22,202 bases of DNA from contig DATJPR010000160.1 in the NCBI GenBank assembly GCA_035506295.1, positions 1 to 22,202 on the forward strand, written 5' to 3'. Within the stretch, counting starts at the first letter, position 1; each line of letters starts with the position of its first letter. Below the pieces are notes generated by a model. It worked only from the letters and a program-made list of their open reading frames with translations, had not been told where the DNA came from and ran no database searches. Shown one piece after another: positions 8,151-17,700 of this stretch. Position numbers and translations under genes: made by a program. The stretch comes from DATJPR01 sp035506295. GTDB lineage: Bacteria > Bacteroidota > Ignavibacteria > UBA10030 > UBA6906.

Positions 8151-10484
8151 GTGAGAAGCAAGATCGTGGTCAATCCGCTCCGGCATTGGCTGGTCCAGAC
8201 TCTGTGCGCAGGCTGCGTTTCGGTCTCCCTCTCGCTTGCAGGAGATGAAAACCATACGTTGGTGACGAGTGTCCGATCACTCGCCGACGGCGAAGCGATC
8301 GCCGGAGCGATCGTGTTCGTCCATGAGACCGGTGACCGCATGGTGTCCGACTCCGCAGGAATGTGCGTGCTGGGCCGTCTCAGAGAAGGCGCCTACACCC
8401 TGATGGTTCATCACATCGGATTTCGCGATGTGGAGATCAGGATCGTCATCGGTCCCGAAACGCCGGATTCTGTTTCGATCCGAATGCAGGCGTCGCCGTT
8501 TCGCACCGGCGAAGTCCTTGCACGCAGTACACTGACCGATGCTTCGATATCCTCGACGCCATTTCCCATGGAGATCCAACAGGCCGACAGGCTTTCCTCT
8601 CTGCGGCCCGTCTCCGTTCCCGATGTCGCGTCGACTGCACCCGGCGTAGCGCTTGCCCGCGATGGATCGTGGGAAACGTCGATTGTCATCCGCGGTCTCG
8701 ACCAGGCGCATGTCGTCAGCACCATCGACGGCGTGCGGATCGAATCAGCGACCGACCTGGCCGGCGTCCTCTCCCTGATGAACCTGAACGACATCGACCG
8801 GATCGAAACGATCAAGACCAGCGGCTCCGTCATGTATGGCACCGGGGCGATCGGCGGCGTCTTGGCGGTGACGACGAAGAAGCCGGCGTTCAGCGACCAG
8901 GCGCGGTTCCACGGCGAAGAAGTGACCGGCGCTTCGAGCGTTGACAACGGTGTCTCCCAGTACGTCGCGATCGACGGCGAATCGCAGAGCGTTGCCGCAA
9001 GAGTGAGTGGCGGCTTCAGGCGGGCAGGGAACACCCGTACCCCGTCAGGAATTCTGCAGAACTCCCAATATCACGACTTCGATCTCTCCGGAACTCTACT
9101 TGTCAGATCAGTCGGGACCCAGATGTTGGAGCTCTCGTATCAGCGCGCTCAGGCCGAGGACACGGGGATTCCCGGCGGTTCTCCATTTTCCGGGAATGCC
9201 GTCGCGACCTACACCCTTGCCCGGCGCGAGCTCTTCAAGGCGGAATACCGGATCCCGAACCCCGTTCCCAACGTCGGCATGGTTTCGCTGACGGCCTCGC
9301 ACCAGGAAATCGATCGCAATGTCAGCGTGGTCCAAAGCCCGACGCTCACTCTGACGCCCCATGCCATCCATGCCACGAACAGCGTCGGCACGTACGCGGT
9401 GCTTTCCCCCTGGGAAGACGATATCCTTTCGGTCGGAATCGATGTGTGGCAGCGGTCGCTCGAGAGCCGGAGGGAGAAGCACAACCTTGCGGCGATGACG
9501 ATCACCGGCGAGCGTCCCGTGCCCGCGAGCAAGTTCCTGAGCGCCGGCGCGTATGCCCAAAACGAATGGCGCATCGGTCAGACGCCCGCAGCGCTTGTCG
9601 TCGGCGCGCGGTATGACGCCATCCAGGTGTCGAACGATGCATCGTGGAACCCGGAGTATGTCGTCAGGATCAACGGCGGACAGCCGGTGCCGACGCCGCA
9701 GCAACTCCTGTGGCCCGCGTCATACGAGAAGAATGCTTCGTGGAGTGTGAATGGCGGCTTCAAGACGGAGGTCACATCGCTGATCGATGCCTCATTCCTG
9801 ATCGGCACTGCGTACCGTTCGCCTTCTCTCGAAGAACGATTCCAATATCTCGACCTGGGAAGCGTCGTCCAGGTCGGTAATCCAGCCCTGCAGCCCGAGC
9901 GGAGCGTCTCGCTGAACCTTGGCGCTCAGTTGCATGATGCAGCCTTCACCACGCGCCTGGATCTCTTTTTCAATACCCTCCATGATCTTGTTTCATCGCT
10001 GCCCGGGACCTTTGAAGGACGTCCTGCACTTGTCAATGCAAACATCGGATCAGCCCGGTTGTTCGGTGGGGAGGCGTCTGCGGAAGTGACACTCTCCGGG
10101 CAGAGCGGAGTGAGGGCGTCGGTCGCCTATGTGCGTGGACAGGACACGAGGAGCCGGACAAACCTCACCCGGATCCCGCCGCTCCTTGCCCGCGTCGAAT
10201 ATCGGCAGGGATTCCATGCACTTGGAACTGTGGTTGCATCTCTTGCCGGTGCGGCACGGAAGGCCGACCCCGGACCCGGCGAGCTGCGCATACCGGGATT
10301 CTGCTGTGCGGGATGCGAGTACTCCACGAATCCCTTCGAGGTGGGTGGGCTCTCCCTGGTTCTCCGGGCAGGAATCGAGAATCTCTTGGATCAGGACTAC
10401 CAGGACTTCCTGTCGACGCTGAGGGGAGTCGTCCGGTCGGAGCCCGGCCGGAATGTCTACGCAGCGTTATCAGCGAGCATATAG
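8151..10484 (+). CDS. TonB-dependent outer-membrane receptor
   Basis: Outer-membrane active importer, 777 residues from a GTG at 8151. I chose this start because it opens directly into a signal peptide (basic RSK, then hydrophobic WLVQTLCAGCVSVSLSLAG); an ATG at 8076 would add 25 Pro/Ser-rich residues. After the signal peptide come a carboxypeptidase-regulatory-like beta domain (about 40-115), a plug with the typical IVIRGLDQAHVVSTIDGVRI and SGSVMYGTGAIGGV stretches, and a barrel (about 250-777) ending in a family-typical ENLLDQDYQDF region. The terminal residue is Ile, not the common Phe. Near the C-terminus a GFCCAGC cluster may bind metal or form disulfides. No SusD partner is present. The ligand is unknown. 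The next gene starts one base after the stop, so the two are probably co-expressed. Confidence 0.9.
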   Translation: MRSKIVVNPLRHWLVQTLCAGCVSVSLSLAGDENHTLVTSVRSLADGEAIAGAIVFVHETGDRMVSDSAGMCVLGRLREGAYTLMVHHIGFRDVEIRIVIGPETPDSVSIRMQASPFRTGEVLARSTLTDASISSTPFPMEIQQADRLSSLRPVSVPDVASTAPGVALARDGSWETSIVIRGLDQAHVVSTIDGVRIESATDLAGVLSLMNLNDIDRIETIKTSGSVMYGTGAIGGVLAVTTKKPAFSDQARFHGEEVTGASSVDNGVSQYVAIDGESQSVAARVSGGFRRAGNTRTPSGILQNSQYHDFDLSGTLLVRSVGTQMLELSYQRAQAEDTGIPGGSPFSGNAVATYTLARRELFKAEYRIPNPVPNVGMVSLTASHQEIDRNVSVVQSPTLTLTPHAIHATNSVGTYAVLSPWEDDILSVGIDVWQRSLESRREKHNLAAMTITGERPVPASKFLSAGAYAQNEWRIGQTPAALVVGARYDAIQVSNDASWNPEYVVRINGGQPVPTPQQLLWPASYEKNASWSVNGGFKTEVTSLIDASFLIGTAYRSPSLEERFQYLDLGSVVQVGNPALQPERSVSLNLGAQLHDAAFTTRLDLFFNTLHDLVSSLPGTFEGRPALVNANIGSARLFGGEASAEVTLSGQSGVRASVAYVRGQDTRSRTNLTRIPPLLARVEYRQGFHALGTVVASLAGAARKADPGPGELRIPGFCCAGCEYSTNPFEVGGLSLVLRAGIENLLDQDYQDFLSTLRGVVRSEPGRNVYAALSASI

Positions 10485-10485
10485 C

Positions 10486-11367
10486 ATGCTCTGGTTCGTC
10501 CTGGCCGTCCTCTCCGCTCTTTTTTCCGCCTCAGCGGCGATCGCGCAGAAGAAGATCCTCTTCTCGATGAGCGCGCTCGAATTCTCCTTCGCGGTCTCCG
10601 TCGTCATCGCCGTGTTGTCGTCGACCCTTACGATCTGGGTCGACGTGAGCGGGCTCACCGTTTCGACCATTGTCATCATCGCCGTCAAGAGCCTGATTTC
10701 GGGCGTGGCGTTTCTTCTCGTTATGACCGCACTTGAGGCCAACCCTATTAGCAGCGCTCTTCCCCTGCTCGGCCTTACCCCTGCGGTGACTGCGCTTCTG
10801 GCGCTGCCTGCGCTCGGCGAGACGCTCCAGTGGTGGGAAGTGGTCGGCGTTCTTCTTATGGCTGCGGGTACTTACATCCTGGAATACAGGCCCGGCCACA
10901 GCGTGCGGGATATTTTGCGGGCGGATTGGACCGAGCGGGCACATTATCCCATCTTCGGTGCGCTCGTCCTGTTCGCGATCTCCTCGGTCCTCGACAGGAA
11001 GCTCGTTGGTGGTCTCAAGGTCCCGACCGCGACGGTGCTCGTGTACCAGCACATCATCTATTGTCTCGTCTTCGGCATCGTTCTTGCCTGGAGGCATGCC
11101 GATCTGCGCAGGATCGTTGATCGTTCGCGCGCCGTGTTCCCGTTGCTCCTGCTCGTCGCACTGCTCACCATTGCGTACCGCTATCTCCAACTTCAAGCGA
11201 CGGCTTCGGCTCCCGTCGCCCTCGTCCTCGCGGTGAAACGATCCTCGATCCTGATAGCATCCCTGGTCGGGGGACGGCTGTTCAAGGAGGAGCGATTGCG
11301 GATGAAACTCGTCGGCGCAACGATCATCGTCGGGGCGGGTTTCTTGATCCTAAGGAACGTCGGCTGA
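10486..11367 (+). CDS. EamA/DMT-family inner-membrane transporter
   Basis: Polytopic membrane protein of 293 residues, almost entirely hydrophobic, with about ten predicted helices in two EamA repeats (about 1-130 and 150-293). Typical repeat-end stretches are visible: PLLGLTPAVTALLALPALGE with WWEVVGVLLMAAGTYIL in the first repeat, and the matching VALVLAVKRSSILIASLVGG with KLVGATIIVGAGFLIL in the second. DMT proteins move small metabolites, amino acids or sugar derivatives; substrate and direction cannot be read from sequence. The ATG at 10486 follows the receptor stop (10482-10484) by one base with no strong ribosome site, suggesting translational re-initiation. An ATG at 10453, overlapping the receptor gene, is an alternative that adds 11 residues. 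Confidence 0.88.
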   Translation: MLWFVLAVLSALFSASAAIAQKKILFSMSALEFSFAVSVVIAVLSSTLTIWVDVSGLTVSTIVIIAVKSLISGVAFLLVMTALEANPISSALPLLGLTPAVTALLALPALGETLQWWEVVGVLLMAAGTYILEYRPGHSVRDILRADWTERAHYPIFGALVLFAISSVLDRKLVGGLKVPTATVLVYQHIIYCLVFGIVLAWRHADLRRIVDRSRAVFPLLLLVALLTIAYRYLQLQATASAPVALVLAVKRSSILIASLVGGRLFKEERLRMKLVGATIIVGAGFLILRNVG

Positions 11368-11380
11368 GACCCGTCTCAGC
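11363..11380. terminator. Short palindrome covering both convergent stop codons
   Basis: GCTGAGAC (11363-11370) and GTCTCAGC (11373-11380) are exact reverse complements separated by CC. The TGA of the EamA gene and the TGA of the opposing cyclase gene both lie inside it. It could end transcription from both sides, but there is no T-run on either strand, so the role is inferred. Confidence 0.4.
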
Positions 11381-12029
11381 GTCCGCTGTCAGGCCCAGCG
11401 AGGAATGCGACCGCGCGTACGGGAGACCCGTCCGCTCGTTCGATCTTGAGAGGCATACAGCAGAAGAGAAATTCTTTTCCCACCAATCGATCGATGCCGG
11501 TAAGGTTCTCGACGATGATCATGTTGTGCGCGAGCAGGACCCGGTGGACCGGGAGTTCCGTTGATCCGACCGGATCGACGGAGATCGCGTCGATGCCGAT
11601 CCCTTTGAACCCGAACCCGCCGAGCCAGGTCGCCGCCTCAATGGAGAGGACCGGGAAATTCCCATAGTATCCTTCAGATCCCCACTTCCGGTGCCAGCCG
11701 GTGTGCAGAAGCAGGAATTCACAGTTCCGGAACTTCTCTTCAAATCCGCGCAGTTTGTCAACTGATACCTCCGGAGGACTGTCTGCGACATCCACCACGA
11801 ATCCAGGTCCGAAGAACTGGTCAACCGGGAATTGGTCGAGCGTTTTTCCTTCCGGCAGAATATGCGCCGGCGCGTCCATGTGCGTTCCCGTATGCGTGAA
11901 CATGGATACGAGCTTTTCCGCATATCCTTCATGCTGGATCACGGCGGCATCTTCAATCCGGGGGGGATCCGTGCCCGGATACACCGGCATCCCCTGCATG
12001 ATCGCGTGGCTGAGATCGAGAATGGTCAT
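11376..12029 (-). CDS. Cyclase / kynurenine-formamidase-like metal hydrolase
   Basis: A 217-residue cytoplasmic enzyme of the cyclase family (PF04199), which includes KynB-type arylformamidases and related Zn- or Mn-dependent amidohydrolases. The metal-binding signature HTGTHMDAPAH is near residue 47, preceded by the typical N-terminal LSHAIMQGMPVYPGTDPP and followed by the LLLHTGW and GIGIDAISVDP stretches. Length is normal for the family. The start at 12029 (MTILDLS) has GGAG seven bases upstream; the ATG two codons earlier (12035) would leave only one base between GGAG and the start codon. No tryptophan-catabolism neighbours are present, so the substrate is open. It is convergent with the EamA gene and divergent from the DUF5916 gene across a 91-base gap. 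Confidence 0.85.
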   Translation of the reverse strand: MTILDLSHAIMQGMPVYPGTDPPRIEDAAVIQHEGYAEKLVSMFTHTGTHMDAPAHILPEGKTLDQFPVDQFFGPGFVVDVADSPPEVSVDKLRGFEEKFRNCEFLLLHTGWHRKWGSEGYYGNFPVLSIEAATWLGGFGFKGIGIDAISVDPVGSTELPVHRVLLAHNMIIVENLTGIDRLVGKEFLFCCMPLKIERADGSPVRAVAFLAGPDSGR

Positions 12030-12120
12030 CGGCATGCTCCAGAAAAAGAAACGAGAGAATTGCGAGATCTGCAACAATAGTTTAGTTCAGGCGTACTGAA
12101 AAGTAAAGCCGGAGCTGAAC

Positions 12121-14370
12121 TTGAGACTCTCGGGTACCGCCATCTTTTTTCTCGCCTTCATTTTTTCCCTTCATTTCATTGATCTGGCTAACGGCCAGAC
12201 GCCAAAGAATCAGCGCGATTTTGTCGTCGACGCGATGAAGATTCCGATGGACATCAAAGTCACCGGCCGGCTGAGCGATCCACTTTGGAAGAATGCAGAG
12301 ACGGTTTCGTTGCCGTATGAAGTTCAGCCCGGTGAGAACACTCCGGCCAAGGCACGGACATGGGTGAAAATTCTGTACAGCGAGGAAAACCTCTATCTGG
12401 GATTTATCTGCGAGGACACCGCGGCATCCGAAATCCGCGCCCACGTGACGGACAGAGACAACTGCTTCCAGGATGATTTTGTCTTCGTGGCCATCGATCC
12501 ATACCGGACGAACCAGCGAGCGTATGAGTTCGTCTCGAACCCTCTCGGCATCCAGGGAGACCTGATGCGGACGGGGAACAATGAGGATGCAAGCTGGGAC
12601 GCGGTCTGGTTTGCGAAGGGAGCCGTCAGCGACACCGGCTACACCGTGGAGATGGCGATCCCGTTCAAGAGCATCCACTTTCCCTCGGCCGATATCCAGG
12701 ACTGGTCTGTCATGATCATCCGGAACTATCCACGGGACAGTCGATATCAGAACTCATGGACGCCCATCGACAGGAACGACCCATGCTCCATTTGCCAGGG
12801 AGGAACGTTGCGCGGCCTCCGCGGTCTGCAGAGCACCAGCTCGCTCGAGATCCTTCCTTATGCGATGGGGTTTCAGGCCGGCGCGTTGAACGACGACGAG
12901 AATCCTTCGTCGGGATTTTCCGAAGGGAAAGTCATGGGGAGAGTCGGCGGGAGTTTCAAGTTTACTCCTGATCCCAGCGCTTCTCTCGAGGGAGTCGTCA
13001 ATCCGGATTTCAGCCAGGTGGAATCGGATGCGACGCAGATCAGCGTCAACTCGACCTTCGCAATCTTCTACCCGGAGAAACGGCCGTTCTTTCTGGACGG
13101 CTCGGATCTGTTCAATACGCAGATCACGACATTCTATTCCCGCATGATCAACAATCCGCTCGGCGCCGCGAAGGCGATCGAGAAGTCGGGTGAATGGACG
13201 CTCGCGTATATTGGCGCGGAGGACCGGAACACGCCGTACATCGTTCCGGGCGAGGAAGGAAGTTCGTTCGTTGAGTCCTCTGTCCAATCGTTTTCCAACA
13301 CCCTCCGCGCGAAGTATGAATTCGGCCGGCAGTCGTTCATCGGCGCTATCGGGACCACGCGCAACTCCCCGAACGCGCACAACTACGTGGGAGGACTCGA
13401 CTGGAGCGTTCTCTTCGGTGAAAACTATTCCTTCCTGGGACAGGCGCTCTATTCGCAGACGAAAGAGCTGAACGATCCGGGGCTGTTCGATGACACCACG
13501 ACCTACGGCGTTTCGGGACACACCAAGACGTTCGACGGCGAATCCTTCGGCGGGGGCGGCCTCTACACGGCGATCCGCAGGGACGCGAGAGAGTACAGCT
13601 TCCTTCTCTCCTACCAGGACTTCTCCCCGACCTTCCAGGCGCAGGACGGCTTCGTCACTGCAAATGACCTGAGGACGGTGAATATGCAGCACTACTATGC
13701 GTTCTATCCGAACGGTGCGCTGGTGGAGAGGGGCGACGTTTTCTTGAACGGGGCATTTCACGTCAACGCAAACGGCATCAGGAAGGAGCGATGGGCAGTG
13801 GTCGGCTCGGATCTGACGCTGAAAAGCCAGACGTATTTTTCCGGAATTTACCTGCTCTATAACGAAGAACTCTTCCACGGCGTACGGTTCTATGGTGTTA
13901 ACAGAGGCGAGATCTCGATCTCGAGTTCACCATCGAGTTCACTCCAGGCCAATCTTGATCTCCAGATCGGAAAATTCATTCACCGCGTGGACAATCCGAC
14001 GGTCGGGTATGGACATGTCTTCAGTGTGAGTTGCGCGCTCAAGCCCACATCGCATCTCGAGGTAGATTTCTCGTATTCCCGCTCACGCCTGTCCGACCTT
14101 GCGACGGATGAGCTGTTCTTCGACGGCTACATCGCGCGTTGCACGGGGATTTACCAATTCTCGGGTGATCTTTTCCTCCGGCTTATCGGGCAGTACAACG
14201 AGTTCGACCGGGCCATCGAGATCGATCCGCTTTTCAGCTACAAGCTCAATCCCTTCACCATCTTCTATGCAGGCTCCACCCACAGCCTCACCGATTATTC
14301 GGAACCCTACGGTGTCCGGCAAACCGCGCGCCAGTTCTTCCTCAAGTTGCAGTATTTGTGGCGGACATAA
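12121..14370 (+). CDS. Secreted CBM9-like + DUF5916 outer-membrane-type protein
   Basis: A 749-residue exported protein. A hydrophobic signal peptide ends near residue 26 (LANGQ). Residues about 35-220 form a beta-rich domain like family 9 carbohydrate-binding modules, as usual in this family. From about 240 to the end it matches DUF5916, including the hallmark FYPEKRPFFLDG (about 317-328) and alternating polar/aromatic strands typical of an outer-membrane barrel. Function of the family is not established; it is common in Bacteroidota and relatives. The start is TTG: an in-frame TGA lies eight codons upstream, no ATG or GTG intervenes, and GGAG sits six bases before the TTG. It may bind or import glycans, given the GH9 and epimerase genes farther right, but that is inference. 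Confidence 0.88.
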   Translation: MRLSGTAIFFLAFIFSLHFIDLANGQTPKNQRDFVVDAMKIPMDIKVTGRLSDPLWKNAETVSLPYEVQPGENTPAKARTWVKILYSEENLYLGFICEDTAASEIRAHVTDRDNCFQDDFVFVAIDPYRTNQRAYEFVSNPLGIQGDLMRTGNNEDASWDAVWFAKGAVSDTGYTVEMAIPFKSIHFPSADIQDWSVMIIRNYPRDSRYQNSWTPIDRNDPCSICQGGTLRGLRGLQSTSSLEILPYAMGFQAGALNDDENPSSGFSEGKVMGRVGGSFKFTPDPSASLEGVVNPDFSQVESDATQISVNSTFAIFYPEKRPFFLDGSDLFNTQITTFYSRMINNPLGAAKAIEKSGEWTLAYIGAEDRNTPYIVPGEEGSSFVESSVQSFSNTLRAKYEFGRQSFIGAIGTTRNSPNAHNYVGGLDWSVLFGENYSFLGQALYSQTKELNDPGLFDDTTTYGVSGHTKTFDGESFGGGGLYTAIRRDAREYSFLLSYQDFSPTFQAQDGFVTANDLRTVNMQHYYAFYPNGALVERGDVFLNGAFHVNANGIRKERWAVVGSDLTLKSQTYFSGIYLLYNEELFHGVRFYGVNRGEISISSSPSSSLQANLDLQIGKFIHRVDNPTVGYGHVFSVSCALKPTSHLEVDFSYSRSRLSDLATDELFFDGYIARCTGIYQFSGDLFLRLIGQYNEFDRAIEIDPLFSYKLNPFTIFYAGSTHSLTDYSEPYGVRQTARQFFLKLQYLWRT

Positions 14371-14792
14371 AGCGGTACATTCGCCGTGGAAGGAATTGAC
14401 AAAGTCAGGGGGTGTCCGTAACTTTCGACCGGCATAATGTAACGTGGTTTCCGGGCCTTTGCGGCTCTCCCCAAAGCATGGGGTGAGTGCGGCGCCGCCG
14501 CGAGCCGCAGCGCAATTCTGCAGTACGCTTCGAGTAAACCTCGATATCCCGGGGGCATAGGAGCAATGAATTGTCGCGCGTGCCGGGTACTGAGGTACCG
14601 AACTTCTTCGCCAGGGATACTACCGCGATTTCCGATTTCCACAGCGCTATCTCTCTGCTGTTGTCCGATCGTCGTCACGTGTCGACTCTCTCTGTCCTTT
14701 CCAATCTCGAATGTGCCGCTGCGCGGGATTATGCGTTGCTGACCTCTCCACGCTGAGACAGGGTTGCGGTCAAACGAAAGGATCTTTTTCGC
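14371..14792. other. 422-base intergenic region before the histidine kinase gene
   Basis: No convincing gene is present. A 58-codon frame (ATG 14566, stop 14742) has GGAG only two bases from its start and an unremarkable Cys/Ser/Leu-rich composition, so I do not call it. The left third contains a compact GC-rich structure (14460-14509). Just before the kinase start, AAAGGA about ten bases upstream is a plausible ribosome site. Confidence 0.5.
14460..14509. other. Nested inverted repeats, possible structured RNA or termination element
   Basis: Outer arms TGCGGCTC (14460-14467) and GAGCCGCA (14502-14509) enclose a hairpin CCCCA/TGGGG with a five-base loop (14469-14483) and a 10-bp palindrome GCGGCGCCGC (14489-14498). 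Together they can form a closed three-way junction of 50 bases. It lies about 90 bases after the DUF5916 stop and 284 bases before the kinase gene. No T-run follows, and I could not match it to a known riboswitch class. Confidence 0.4.
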
Positions 14793-17700
14793 ATGAGCGC
14801 CATGATCAACATTCTTCATATTGAGGACGACGCTGCGGACGCCGAGGCAATTCGCAAGACATTCGCGAAGGCTCACATCTCATGTCGCGTAACGCGCGTG
14901 CACACGCGGAAGGCGCTTGACACGGCATTGCGCAAGGAGAAGTTCGACATCATCCTGGCCGAATACCGGTTGGCTCGTTACAGCGGGCTGCAGGCGCTTC
15001 AGCGCGTTCGAGACGCCGGCATCGATGTCCCGTTCCTTTTCGTTTCCGACGTCTCCGGAGAAGATGCCCTTGTTGAGGGAATGAGGCATGGAGCATCCGA
15101 TTACGTGCTCAAAAAACGGTTGGCCCGCCTGGCGCCGGCCGTCAGAGCCGCGCTGAAAGGTGCCACGAAGCGCCATAGCAGCCGGACGGCGCAACTCGAT
15201 GACGCCCTGGTGAGCTTCGCGCTCAACAATGTGCATGAATCAGCATTCCTCGTGGATGATGCTTCGAGAATTCGATTTGTCAACGATGAAGCGTGTCGGT
15301 CCCTCGGATACGCGCGCGGGGTGCTCCTGAAGATGACCGTGCCGGATATCGATATCGACTTCAGCGTCGAGAAGTGGAAACGGTACTGGCATGATCTGAA
15401 AACCCATCGTTCGCTGACGTTCGAAAGCCGGCAGAGAAGGAATGACGGTTCCGTCTTCCCGGTTGAAGTCAATGTCAGCTTCCTGGAATACGGGGGAAAG
15501 CAATACAATCTTGCGCTGGCACGCGACATCAGCAAGCGAAAACAGACCGAGGAAGCGCTCTGGCAATCTTCGCAAATGTTGAAACTCGTGTTGGACAACA
15601 TGCCGGCGTTTGTCTTTTGGAAGGATCTCCACAGCGTGTATCTCGGCTGCAACTACCGGTTTGCGGAAAATGCGGGGCTGCCGTCCGACAAGCAGATCAT
15701 CGGGCTCACCGATTTCGATCTCCCGTGGAAAGACGTCGAGGCGGAGAGCTACAGGCTGGACGACCGGACCGTCATGGAGAGCGGCATCCCGAAACTCAAC
15801 TACGAAGAGACCCAATTCACGGCGGAGGGACGTCTCACGGCGGTGCGAACAAGCAAGATCCCGTTGAGAAACCCCGAAGGTCGGGTGATCGGCGTTCTCG
15901 GCACGTTTGAGGACATCACCGAACGTAAGCGCGGCGAGCACGCGCGTCTGGAGCATCTACGCTTCTTCGAAGCGATGGACCGCATCAACCGCGCAATCCA
16001 GTCGAACACGGATCTGGAGCGGATGATGAGCGACGTGCTTGAGCTCGTCCTGGAGGTATTCGACTGCGATAGAGCCTATCTTCTCCACCCATGCGACCCG
16101 GATGCGCCGGTCTGGTCTTCGCCGATGGAAAAGACCAAACCAGAGTACCCCGGTATGCAAGCTACAGAGGGAGAGGCACCAATGACTCCCGAGTTGGCGG
16201 AGACATTTCGCATTGTCCTGGCATCGGACGGGCCGGTCAAATTTGGCCCGGGCACGCCATACCCTCTGCACTCGGATTTGTCCAGACGAACCGGGATCAA
16301 GAGCATCATGACCATGGCGCTGCACCCCAGAGTCGGAAAGCCGTGGCAGTTCGGTATCCACCAATGTTCGCATGCCCGCGTCTGGACGGCCGAGGATGAG
16401 CGACTGCACAGGGAGATTGGACGGCGGCTTGAGGACGGCCTTACGTCCTTGCTCGTCTACCGCGATTTGGCGGAAGCCGAGGCGAAGTACCGCGGGCTCG
16501 TTGAAGAATCCCTCGTCGGCGTGTACGTCATACAAGACCGGCGATTGGTTTTTGTGAACGCGTGCGCCGCACAAATTTTTGGCTATACCACGGAAGAGAT
16601 CGTCGGCCGGCCGGTGGAGGACGTCATCGCGCCGGAAGATCGTACCCTCGTTCTAGAGAACATACGCAAGCGCGTCGAAGGCGAGGTTCAGCGGGTGCAA
16701 TATGTCTTCCGCGGCCTTCGCAAAGACGGGCAACGGATCGACGTGGAAGTCCTCGGTGCGCGCTCTGTTTACCGGGGTCGACCCGCGGTCCAGGGTACGC
16801 TCCTCAATATCACCGAGCGCAACAGGGCCGAACAAGCCCAACGACGCCTGAATCGAGAGCTGCGAGCCGTCACCGAGTGCAATCAGGCTCTCATGCATGC
16901 CGTTGACGAGCAATCGTTGCTGAACGAGATTTGTCGGATTGTGTGCGACGAAGCCGGGTACAGTGCGGCGTGGGTTGGATTCGCCGACCCACAGTGCCCG
17001 GATCATGTTAAACCGATCGCGTGGGATGAAGCAAAACACCCCGGGGGCCGTGAGAACTCCGGTATCTTTGCAGACCCGGGTAACCCGGACAGTCCGGCTG
17101 GCGCAGCATTCAAAACCGGCGTGAGCGTGTGCATTCAGGATCTCGCCTCGAACGAGCAATCGACAACGTGGAACGCAGGCGCGGCCAAGCGTGGATATTT
17201 GTCGTGCGTTGCGCTGCCCCTTCTGGATGAAGCAGCGAACGCGTTCGGCGTTCTCATGATCTTCTCGTCCGAAGCCAATGCCTTTACACAGGATGAAAAC
17301 AGGCTTCTCGAAGAACTTGCCGGCGACCTCGCCTTTGGCATCAGGACGATGAGAATGGGCGTCGAGCGAAAACGGGCGGAGTCGGAGTTACGGAAACTCT
17401 CACATGTCGTGGAACAGAGCCCCGTCTCTGTTGTGGTGACCCGCAAAGACGGAGCCATCGAGTACGTGAATCCGAAATTTTCGCAGTTGACGGGCTATAC
17501 CTTCGACGAAGTGCGCGGCAAGAACCCCCGCATTATGAAATCCGGAGAAACGGATCCCCAGGTGTACAAGGAACTGTGGGCCACGATCACCTCCGGCGGA
17601 GAATGGCACGGTGAGCTTCACAACAAGAAGAAGAACGGCGAATTGTTCTGGGAAGCGGCTTCGATTTCCCCTGTCCGATCGGGGCAGGGCGAAATCACGC

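Noticed and set aside
12754..13878. A 374-codon open frame on the minus strand opposite the DUF5916 gene
   Set aside because: It is antisense to a clear coding sequence, with low-complexity Arg/Glu/Val-rich composition and no start context.
14460..14509. Cyclic-di-GMP (GEMM) riboswitch, because of the CAAAGC string
   Set aside because: The surrounding conserved positions and tetraloop receptor of that class are not present.
14566..14742. A 58-codon small gene between DUF5916 and the histidine kinase
   Set aside because: Ribosome site spacing is only two bases, the product has no recognisable features, and overlapping frames of similar length exist there.
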